Source of the DNA: Kitasatospora sp. MMS16-BH015 | Lineage (GTDB): Bacteria > Actinomycetota > Actinomycetes > Streptomycetales > Streptomycetaceae | Direction of reading: 5' to 3' | Assembly (NCBI RefSeq): GCF_002943525.1 | Contig: NZ_CP025394.1 | Span: 7,145,001 to 7,209,000 of the forward strand | Length of the DNA: 64,000 nucleotides | Notes under the pieces: model-generated | The model's database searches: none | What the model saw: only the letters and a program-made list of their open reading frames with translations | Told to the model about the DNA's origin: nothing | Translations under genes and position numbers: made by a program | In this document: positions 7,554 to 14,461 of the stretch, in pieces | Layout: the number at the start of each line of letters is the position of its first letter | How positions within the stretch are numbered: position 1 is the stretch's first letter

Positions 7554-9293
7554 ATGAGCATCTCGCCACCCCTGACCGCCGCCGCCCCAGCTCGGGGGAG
7601 GCGGGCCGAGCGCTGGCGGCGCTGCCTCGACCGCCTGGCCGAGCGGGTCGGCGGGCGGGTCGGCGCGGACGGGCTGGTGAGCGCCCCCTGCGAGAGCCGG
7701 GTGCTCGAATCGGCGCTCCTGCTCCACCTGCTCACCGTCGAGGAGGCGCACCCCGCCGCCCGCGAGCGCCTGACCCGCTACCTCAAGACCACCCTCGACC
7801 TCACCCCGCCGGACGCCGTCCAGACCGCCGCCGCCCGGGCCGCCCTCGGCGAGGCCGTCCCCGGCGACGCCTACGCCGTCCGGGCCCTGGGCGGTCCGGC
7901 CGTCCCGGCCCAGACCAAGGACCCCGCCGGTGGGCGCGAGAGCTGGTCCCTTGACTCCTTCGACCACTTCACCGCCGACCGCAAACGGGTGATGTTCCGT
8001 ACGCTGCTGGCCGAACTCGGCGCGGTCGACCACCACCCCACCCCACCGGGGCTCTTCGCGAGCGGGGGCCAACAGAGCTGGCTGCAGCTGGAGATGACGG
8101 CCCTCAAGGTCTTGGCTCGCCACGGCGCTGCGCCTGGTGGCTCCGCAGGGGCCGGCGGGCTCTCCGAGGCGGAACTGGCCGCGCTGGCGCCGGCGTTGCG
8201 GCCCGGGCCGGTCTGGGAGGGGAACCACCTGGCCCGGCTGGTCGGCCTGGCCGCGCTCCGCAAGCACCCGGCGCAGCGGCAGGCCGTGCGGGCGGCGCTG
8301 GACCGGGTGGTAACCGATCTGCGGCCGGACGGGGGCCTGCCGTTCGTCACCGGCCTGGACGTGTTCGCCACCGCCATCGCGGGCCTGGCCCTGGCCGGCT
8401 CCACCCGCCCGGCCGGCCTGCTCGCCCGGATGGGCGAGGGGCTGGCCGCCCGGCAACACCCCGACGGCGGCTTCGGCTTCACCCGCGGCGTGGACCAGAG
8501 CGACGTGGACGACACCTCGTACGCCGTCGAGTTCCTCCGCGCGCTCACGGCCGTCCCGGCGGCATCCCACCCCGACGGAGCCCTGACCGTCCCGCCCAGC
8601 CGCACCCCCACCCCCGCCGCCAAGCCCACCCCCGCCGCCAGGTCCAGGCTCACCGCACCGCTCACCGCACCGCTCACCGCGGCGCTCGCCGCCGCCGAGC
8701 AGTACCTGCTCGCGCAGCAGAACCCGGACGGCGGGATGCCGACCTTCGCACGCGGGTGTCCGTCGGAGACGGCGATGACGGCGGCGGCCGTGAATGCGCT
8801 GGCGCCCGAGCCGCGGCACCGGGCGGCCGTGGACCGGGCGCTGGGCTTCCTGGCCGGGCAGGCCGAGTCGCAGGCCACCTCGGCCTTGCTGGAGCGGAGT
8901 TGGAGCCGCAACGTCACCAATGTGGTGTTCCGGGCCGTGCTCGCCTGTGAGGCGGCGGCGGAGCCGGGGGAGTACCGGGGGCTGCGGCGGCGGCTGCTCT
9001 CGCACCTGGCCCGGGGGCAGAACGAGGACGGCGGCTGGGGGCACCAGGCCGGCGATCCGAGCGATCCGATCAGCAGCGCGTACGCGGCCATCGCGCTCAG
9101 CCGCAGCCCGAGCCGGGCCGACCGGCTGGCCCGCTGCCTCGACTACCTGGCCGACTGCCAACTGCCGTGCGGGGGTTACCGCAGCCGGCCGGACCAGGCC
9201 GGGCCCCGGCCGCTGCTGTACGACGTGCCGGTGCTGGCCGAGGTCTGCGTGCTGCTCGCCCTCGCGCACGCGCTCGGGCCGGAGCCGCGCTGA
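7554..9293 (+). CDS. Class II (DxDD) terpene cyclase, squalene-hopene/drimenyl-diphosphate type
   Basis: A 579-residue cyclase built of alpha-barrel repeats. The protonating motif is D317-V-D-D320 followed by TS, the DxDDT form of class II cyclases. QW-like repeats RQHPDGGFGF, QQNPDGGMPTF and QNEDGGWGH confirm the fold. No class I DDxxD domain is seen, so it should make a cyclic diphosphate (from farnesyl or geranylgeranyl diphosphate) or cyclise a non-phosphorylated polyprene; size is closer to bacterial drimenyl or labdanyl diphosphate synthases than to squalene-hopene cyclase. A low-complexity Pro/Ala/Thr linker (about residues 345-385) splits the two barrels. ATG 7554 is chosen for GGAAGG five bases upstream. 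No prenyl synthase is nearby. Confidence 0.85.
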   Translation: MSISPPLTAAAPARGRRAERWRRCLDRLAERVGGRVGADGLVSAPCESRVLESALLLHLLTVEEAHPAARERLTRYLKTTLDLTPPDAVQTAAARAALGEAVPGDAYAVRALGGPAVPAQTKDPAGGRESWSLDSFDHFTADRKRVMFRTLLAELGAVDHHPTPPGLFASGGQQSWLQLEMTALKVLARHGAAPGGSAGAGGLSEAELAALAPALRPGPVWEGNHLARLVGLAALRKHPAQRQAVRAALDRVVTDLRPDGGLPFVTGLDVFATAIAGLALAGSTRPAGLLARMGEGLAARQHPDGGFGFTRGVDQSDVDDTSYAVEFLRALTAVPAASHPDGALTVPPSRTPTPAAKPTPAARSRLTAPLTAPLTAALAAAEQYLLAQQNPDGGMPTFARGCPSETAMTAAAVNALAPEPRHRAAVDRALGFLAGQAESQATSALLERSWSRNVTNVVFRAVLACEAAAEPGEYRGLRRRLLSHLARGQNEDGGWGHQAGDPSDPISSAYAAIALSRSPSRADRLARCLDYLADCQLPCGGYRSRPDQAGPRPLLYDVPVLAEVCVLLALAHALGPEPR

Positions 9294-9309
9294 GGGCGGT
9301 CGAGCGGGT

Positions 9310-9323
9310 GTGTGCGTTCACAC
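9310..9323. promoter_or_regulatory. Operator-like inverted repeat, copy 1
   Basis: GTGTGCGTTCACAC: 5-bp arms around CGTT, 17 bases after the cyclase stop. A sister site lies 53 bp downstream. With the second copy it shares the core GTGCGTTCAC and differs at matched positions in both arms, so symmetry is kept. This suggests a protein site in front of the second P450. Confidence 0.4.
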
Positions 9324-9362
9324 CTTCGTACGCGCGCTCGGGCCGAGGGCCGCCGGGCGGGT

Positions 9363-9376
9363 GAGTGCGTTCACTC
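9363..9376. promoter_or_regulatory. Operator-like inverted repeat, copy 2
   Basis: GAGTGCGTTCACTC, the same architecture as 9310-9323. Centre spacing of 53 bp is close to five helical turns, placing both sites on one face of DNA. Lies 138 bases before the P450 start at 9514. Confidence 0.4.
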
Positions 9377-9513
9377 GTTGGGGTCGGCGGCCGGTCGCGG
9401 CTTGTGGCGGGTCTGGCGGGCGAGGTTCGATCGGTGGCCCGTCCGGCGTCGGCCGGTCGAGGGTGATGACGACGGTCGCTCGGGAACGACGATCAGGAAG
9501 CAGGGGGTGAGCC

Positions 9514-10977
9514 GTGGGGTGGCGCTGCGCCGCAGGTCCGGCCGGGTCGACGGCTGCCCGCCAGCCGGCTGCCGCTCCCGGTGCGCTGCCGCTGCTGGGC
9601 CACGCCTGGCCGTTGCTGCGGCACCGGTTGGCCTTCCTGGAGTCGCTGCGCCAGTACGGCGCGGTGGTGCCGATCCGGCTCGGCCCGAGCCGGGCGTACG
9701 TGGTGAACGACCCGGCGCTGGTGCGCGAGGTGCTCACCCGGCGGGCGGCCGAGTTCGGGCTCAGCCCGCAGTTCAAGGTGATGCGCCGGATCATCGGCAA
9801 CGGCCTGCTGGCCACCGACGGGCCGTTCCACCGGGCGCAGCGCAAGCTCATCCTGCCGGCCTTCCAGCACGCGAAGATCGCCGGGTACGCGGCCGCCATG
9901 AGCACCCTCACCCGGGCCCGGCTGGAGGGTTGGCGGTCCGGCCGGGTGGTCGACCTGGAGAAGGAGTTCAGCGAGCTCGCCACCGAGATCGCCGTCCGCT
10001 GCCTGTTCTCCGCCGGGGTGGACCAGCGCGGGGTGGACGAAGTGGTGGCGGCGCTGCCGCAGTTGATGGCCTGGGCCGGCAGCCGGGGGCTGGACCCGAG
10101 CGGGCTGCTCGCCCGGCTGCCGACTCCGCTGAACCGGCGCTTCCGCCGCGCCATGGCCGGGTTGGACCTGCTGCTCGGCGACATCGTGGCCGGCCGACAG
10201 GCCGAGGGCCGGGGCGCCGAGGGTCAGGACCAGGTCGGCGCGGACGACCTGCTCTCGATGCTGCTCGCGGCGCGCTACGCGGACACCGGCCGGCCGATGG
10301 CCGCCCAGCAGGTGCACGACGAGGCGATGTCCTTCCTGGTGGCCGGCACCGAATCGGTCTCCCGGACGCTGGCCTGGAGCGTCCACCTGCTCTCCCGCGC
10401 ACCCGAGGTGGCGGCCCGGCTGCGCGCCGAGGTGGACGCGCAACTCGGCTGCCGGATGGCCGGGTTCGAGGACCTCGACCGGCTGCCGTACACCCGGATG
10501 GTGCTGCACGAGGCGCTGCGCCTCTACCCGCCGGGCTACCTGATCTCCCGGGCGGCGAAGGTGGCGACCGAGCTGGGCGGCTGCCGCGTCCCGGCCGGGG
10601 GCGTGGTGATGTTCTCCTACTACGCGCTCCAGCGCGACCCGGCGGCCTTCCCGGATCCGGCCCGCTTCGACCCCGAACGCTGGCGCGAGGGCGGGCCGCC
10701 CGGGGCGGGACGGGAGGCGTTCCTGCCGTTCGGCCTCGGTGCGCACGGATGTCTGGGCGAGGGCTTCGCCTGGTGCGAACTGACCATCGTGCTGGCCTCA
10801 TTGGCGGCTCGTTGGGAGTTCGAGCCGCTCACGCCCGGGCCGGTGGAGCCGATCCCCACCTTCTCCCTGACGCTGGACGGACTGCCGGTGCGCCTGCGCG
10901 AGCGGACCCCGGCCGGCGGTCCGATCACCGGCCAGGCCACCGACCCGCGGGCCGTCGGTCTGACGGCCGAGCCCTGA
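9514..10977 (+). CDS. Cytochrome P450 (second of the terpenoid-acyl gene set)
   Basis: A 487-residue P450 with a proline-rich entry (PGALPLLGHA), I-helix FLVAGTESVSRTL, ExxR in HEALRLYP and haem loop FGLGAHGCLG with Cys413. The usual Arg before the Cys motif is His, which is allowed in the family; the I-helix threonine is Ser. This layout matches bacterial CYP enzymes resembling class II/CYP102-like hydroxylases of terpenes and fatty acids. GTG 9514 follows AGGAAGCAGGGGG. A 220-bp spacer with paired operator-like repeats separates it from the cyclase, so this P450 may begin a second transcript that continues into ACP, ketosynthase and acyltransferase. Confidence 0.93.
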   Translation: MGWRCAAGPAGSTAARQPAAAPGALPLLGHAWPLLRHRLAFLESLRQYGAVVPIRLGPSRAYVVNDPALVREVLTRRAAEFGLSPQFKVMRRIIGNGLLATDGPFHRAQRKLILPAFQHAKIAGYAAAMSTLTRARLEGWRSGRVVDLEKEFSELATEIAVRCLFSAGVDQRGVDEVVAALPQLMAWAGSRGLDPSGLLARLPTPLNRRFRRAMAGLDLLLGDIVAGRQAEGRGAEGQDQVGADDLLSMLLAARYADTGRPMAAQQVHDEAMSFLVAGTESVSRTLAWSVHLLSRAPEVAARLRAEVDAQLGCRMAGFEDLDRLPYTRMVLHEALRLYPPGYLISRAAKVATELGGCRVPAGGVVMFSYYALQRDPAAFPDPARFDPERWREGGPPGAGREAFLPFGLGAHGCLGEGFAWCELTIVLASLAARWEFEPLTPGPVEPIPTFSLTLDGLPVRLRERTPAGGPITGQATDPRAVGLTAEP

Positions 10978-11008
10978 GTACCGCCCACCACCCTAGGGAG
11001 CAAGGACC

Positions 11009-11251
11009 ATGTCGTTCGAGGAGCTGAAGGCCGTACTGCTGGAGCTCGGCGCGCCGGAGGAGGCGCTGGTGCCCGAGGCCGTCCGGGAGGAGGCCGGGCT
11101 CGACTCGCTGGCCACGGCCGAGCTGGTGCTGGTGCTGGAGCGCGACCACGGCCTGCGGGTGACCGAGGAGGAGGTGCACGGCACGGCCACCCTCGGCGAG
11201 TTGGCCGAACTCCTGGCGGAGCGCGGCCGGTCGGCGGTGGTGGCGCCGTGA
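11009..11251 (+). CDS. Acyl carrier protein
   Basis: An 80-residue freestanding carrier protein. GLDSLATAEL holds the phosphopantetheine Ser33, and the helix pattern and acidic surface fit type II ACPs. It would carry the acyl chain made by the ketosynthase encoded next. The ATG is preceded by AGGGAGCAAGG. The stop codon overlaps the ketosynthase start by four bases (GTGA), so the two are translationally coupled. No phosphopantetheinyl transferase or malonyl transferase is nearby; housekeeping enzymes must serve it. Confidence 0.92.
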   Translation: MSFEELKAVLLELGAPEEALVPEAVREEAGLDSLATAELVLVLERDHGLRVTEEEVHGTATLGELAELLAERGRSAVVAP

Positions 11252-12456
11252 GCCCGGCCGAGGTCTGTGTCACCGGCCTGGGGCTCTACACCCCGGCGGG
11301 CGACGGGGCCGCCGCCACCTGGGGCCAGGTCTGCAAGGGCCTGCCCACGGCCGAGTTGGTCGGCAGTGAGGGCGGGAGCCCGCGACTGGCCTGCCGGGCC
11401 CCGGCCTTCGACCCGGCCCGGCTGGGCCGGGCCCGGGCCCGCAAGCCCGACCGGGCCACCGCCTTCGCCCTGCTCGCCGCCCAAGAGGCGCTGGCTGACG
11501 CGGGGTTGGACCCGGCCGAGTGGGACGGGGCTCGGGTGGGCGTGGTGCTGGGATCGGGGCTGGCCGGGGTGGCCACCTACGAGGGCGAGCACCGCAGCCT
11601 GCTGGCCGGCGGCACCCGCAGCCTCTCGGCGCTGGCCTTCCCGAGCACCCTGGGCAACTCGCTCTCCGCCCAGCTGGCGATCGAACTCGGCGTCACCGGG
11701 CCTTCGTTCACCGTCAACACGGCCTGCGCGGCCGGGGCGACGGCGATCGGCCTGGCCCTGGACCTGCTCCGACTCGACCGCTGCGACCTGGTGGTGACGG
11801 GCGGGGCCGACGCGGCCCTGACGCCGTACTACTACGCGGGCTTCGACCGGGTGGGCGCGCTCTCCCGCCGGTACCACGACCCGGCGGGCGCGCTGCGGCC
11901 GTTCGACGCGGAGCGGGACGGGTTCGTGATCGGCGAGGGCGCGGGGGTGCTGGTGCTGGAACGGACGGCGGACGCCCGGGCCCGGGGTGCCCGGCCACGG
12001 GCCCGGCTGCTCGGCTACGGGCTCTCCTCGGACGCCCACCACGTGGTGAAGCCCGACCCGCTCGGGGTGGGTCTGCGGGCCTGCCTGGAGGGCGCGTTGG
12101 CCGACGCCGGGGTGGCACCCGGCGAGGTGGCACACGTCAACGCGCACGGTACCGGCACCCCGCTGGGCGACCGGGCCGAGGCCGAGGTGCTGGCCCGGCT
12201 CCTGCCGCACCGGCCGGTGGTGAGCGCGACCAAGGCCGTCACCGGCCACCTGCTCGGCGCGGCGGGCGCGGTCGAGGCGGCGCTCACCGTGCTCGCGATC
12301 GAGGCCGCCCTGGCCCCGCCCACGGCCAACCTCACCACCCCCGACACCGGACTCGACCTCCTCACCACGGCGCAGCCGCTCGCCATCCCGGTCGCGCTCT
12401 CCACCTCGGCGGGCTTCGGCGGGCAGAACGCCGCCCTGGTCCTCGCCTCGGCCTGA
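11248..12456 (+). CDS. Beta-ketoacyl-ACP synthase (KAS II/FabF type)
   Basis: A 402-residue thiolase-fold condensing enzyme. The Cys-His-His triad is intact: Cys160 in NTACAAGA, His300 in NAHGTGTPLGD and His334 in KAVTGHLLGAAG, with the conserved Lys just before. It is therefore a catalytic ketosynthase, not a chain-length factor (which lacks the Cys). It should condense an acyl group with malonyl-ACP on the adjacent carrier. No chain-length factor, ketoreductase or dehydratase accompanies it, so either one extension is made or reduction comes from primary fatty acid synthesis. Start overlaps the ACP stop. Confidence 0.93.
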   Translation: MSPAEVCVTGLGLYTPAGDGAAATWGQVCKGLPTAELVGSEGGSPRLACRAPAFDPARLGRARARKPDRATAFALLAAQEALADAGLDPAEWDGARVGVVLGSGLAGVATYEGEHRSLLAGGTRSLSALAFPSTLGNSLSAQLAIELGVTGPSFTVNTACAAGATAIGLALDLLRLDRCDLVVTGGADAALTPYYYAGFDRVGALSRRYHDPAGALRPFDAERDGFVIGEGAGVLVLERTADARARGARPRARLLGYGLSSDAHHVVKPDPLGVGLRACLEGALADAGVAPGEVAHVNAHGTGTPLGDRAEAEVLARLLPHRPVVSATKAVTGHLLGAAGAVEAALTVLAIEAALAPPTANLTTPDTGLDLLTTAQPLAIPVALSTSAGFGGQNAALVLASA

Positions 12457-12468
12457 CCGGGAGACCCC

Positions 12469-13815
12469 GTGGCCCTCGACTCCGCCCCCCGCCCGGCCGA
12501 CCCGGCTCGCACCACTCCGCCCGGCCCGTCCCCGGCCGACCTCGTCGGTACCGTCCCGGCCCGGCCGCCCGTGGCCCCGGCGCCCGGGCGGCCGCTCGGC
12601 ACCCAGGACCGGCTGGTGCTCGACCTGGCCCGGCGGGCGCCGGACCCGGCCATGCACCTGGGCTTCACCCTGCTGCTGGACGGACCGCCGCCCCGGCTGG
12701 CCGAGTTGCGGAGCTTCCTGGCCCCGAGGGTGGCGGCGCTGCCCGAGCTGGCCCTGCGGCTCGACCCAGGGCGCCCGCCGGCCTGGCGGCCCGATCCGGG
12801 CTTCGAGCTCGGGCGGCAGCTCTACCGGCTGCCGCCGCTGACCGACCCGAGCCCGGCCGCCGCGCTCGCGGCCACCCTCGACCAGGTGCTCCCGCGTGAC
12901 CGGCCGCTCTGGTCGGTCAGCCTGCTGCGGCGCCCGGGCGGGTACGCGATCGGCTACCGCGCCCACCACGCCTTCCAGGACGGGCTGGCCGCCGCCGAGA
13001 CGGTCGAGGCGCTGTTCGGGCCGGTCGGCCCGGCCCGCCGGGCCGGCGCGGGCGGCGCGGATCGGCCGCCGCGCTGGGACGCGGACCTGCTCCGCGAGTT
13101 GCTGCCGCCGCCGCGCCGGAGCACGCCCTGGTCGGCCCTGGCCACCCCGCTCAGCGGACGGCGCTCGGCCCACCCGGTCACCGTGGAGCTGTCCCGGCTG
13201 CACCGCCTGGGCCGGGCCACCGGGGCCAACCTCAACCAGCTCTGCCTCGCGGTGCTCACCAGCGCCCTGCGCGCCTGGCACCCGGCCGACTGGTCCACTC
13301 CGTCGGCCGGCCTGCGGGCCACCCTCGCGGTGAGCGTCCGCCCGGCGGAGGACCCGTACCGCCTGCTCGGCAACTGCAGCGGGGTGGCCGGGGTCGAGCT
13401 GCCCTGCGGCGAGGCCGACCCGCTGGCCGCGCTGGCGCGGCTGCGGGAGCGGGTGACCTTCGCCCGGTTCGCCGAACTGGGCCGTCGGCACCGGGTGTTG
13501 TACCAGCGGATGCCCTACTGGTGCGGCCGGCTCAGCCTGGACCGGAGCATCGACCCGCGCCGCACCCCGCTCACCCTGGCCGACGTGCGGTTCCGTCGCG
13601 GCCTGGCCTGCCTGGGCACCCCGGTGCGGGCCGTGCTGCCGCTGCCGGTCTCGGTGCCGGGCCAGCCGCTCTTCGTCGGCTGGACCGTCCACGGCGGCAG
13701 CCTGACCACCACCTTCCTCACCGACGCCGCCCTCCCGGCCGCCGAGGGCCTGCCCGCCCGCTGGCTGGCGGCCCTGCAGGCACTGGAGGCGGCGGTCCAG
13801 GGGCAAGGCCGGTGA
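12469..13815 (+). CDS. WS/DGAT-type O-acyltransferase
   Basis: A 448-residue protein of the wax ester synthase/diacylglycerol acyltransferase superfamily (condensation-domain fold). The active motif HHAFQDG (HHxxxDG) is at residues 166-172, preceded by the family stretch DRPLWSVSLLRRPGGYAIGY; LGNCSGVAGVELP matches the central LGN region. A Pro/Ala-rich leader of about 40 residues precedes the domain. The reaction is transfer of an acyl group to an alcohol. With ACP and ketosynthase directly upstream and a terpene cyclase and P450s in the set, esterification of a terpene alcohol is the likely job. GTG 12469 follows GGGAG; gap to the ketosynthase is 12 bases. Confidence 0.82.
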   Translation: MALDSAPRPADPARTTPPGPSPADLVGTVPARPPVAPAPGRPLGTQDRLVLDLARRAPDPAMHLGFTLLLDGPPPRLAELRSFLAPRVAALPELALRLDPGRPPAWRPDPGFELGRQLYRLPPLTDPSPAAALAATLDQVLPRDRPLWSVSLLRRPGGYAIGYRAHHAFQDGLAAAETVEALFGPVGPARRAGAGGADRPPRWDADLLRELLPPPRRSTPWSALATPLSGRRSAHPVTVELSRLHRLGRATGANLNQLCLAVLTSALRAWHPADWSTPSAGLRATLAVSVRPAEDPYRLLGNCSGVAGVELPCGEADPLAALARLRERVTFARFAELGRRHRVLYQRMPYWCGRLSLDRSIDPRRTPLTLADVRFRRGLACLGTPVRAVLPLPVSVPGQPLFVGWTVHGGSLTTTFLTDAALPAAEGLPARWLAALQALEAAVQGQGR

Positions 13816-13822
13816 CCTTGCG

Positions 13823-14182
13823 CTAGCCGTGGTGCTCGATGCCCTCGGGGGTGACCCGGTACGCCCGCTCGACCCGGGCCACGTGGACGGCGAGGGCCTC
13901 GTACCAGTTGACGCGGCTGAACTCGCGGGTCAGGGTGTGCTCGGCGTGGTCGCGCCAGGCGGCGACGGATTCGGCGTCGCGCCAGTAGGAGACCGAGATG
14001 CCGAAGCCCTCGGCGTCCCGGGCGCCCTCCACGGCGAGGAAGCCGGGCTGCTGCTCGGCCAGTTCGCGCATCCGGACGGCGACGGCGGCGTACTCCTCGG
14101 CACCCTCGCCGTTGCGCAGTGAGGTGAGGATGGCGGCGTAGTACGGGGGCTCGGGCAGGCGGGCGGGGAGGCGACCGGGCAC
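13823..14182 (-). CDS. Antibiotic biosynthesis monooxygenase (ABM) domain protein
   Basis: A 119-residue ferredoxin-fold (ABM/YqjZ-like) protein: PYYAAILTSL, then QQPGFLAVEGARDAEGFGISVSYW and a C-terminal strand. Members include cofactor-free monooxygenases and haem-degrading enzymes, but many are of unknown function. GTG 14182 has AGGAG seven bases upstream. It converges with the acyltransferase, stops only eight bases apart. Orientation and the common occurrence of this family outside gene clusters make membership of the terpenoid set doubtful. Confidence 0.8.
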   Translation of the reverse strand: MPGRLPARLPEPPYYAAILTSLRNGEGAEEYAAVAVRMRELAEQQPGFLAVEGARDAEGFGISVSYWRDAESVAAWRDHAEHTLTREFSRVNWYEALAVHVARVERAYRVTPEGIEHHG

Positions 14183-14461
14183 GGTGGGGCTCCTGGGGCG
14201 GCAGACGGCTGGGAGCCGTCCACCCTATCGGGAGGGGCCACCCGGTTGATCATGACGGAGTGTCAGCCTGGTGTCACTGGGGTGAAAAGTATCTGCCGGG
14301 CCTCTTTCGCGGCCATGTGATGTATGCAATGGTACATGTCACACTCCCCACCGTGTGCACGACAGCCGGGCCCCCAACTGCCCGGTTGCCGCTTCGGACA
14401 CGGTCCGCACCTCCAGGCTGCGCCCCTAACGCAGCCGCAGACCGGCCGGGAGGCCCCCCAC

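Noticed and set aside
10993..13806. 937-codon minus-strand open frame opposite ACP, ketosynthase and acyltransferase
   Set aside because: Shadow of the plus-strand genes, whose catalytic motifs are intact; the minus product is compositionally biased and has no recognisable domain.
13823..14182. ABM protein as part of the terpenoid-acyl gene set
   Set aside because: It is convergent, on the other strand, and the family is common in unrelated contexts; kept as a separate gene.
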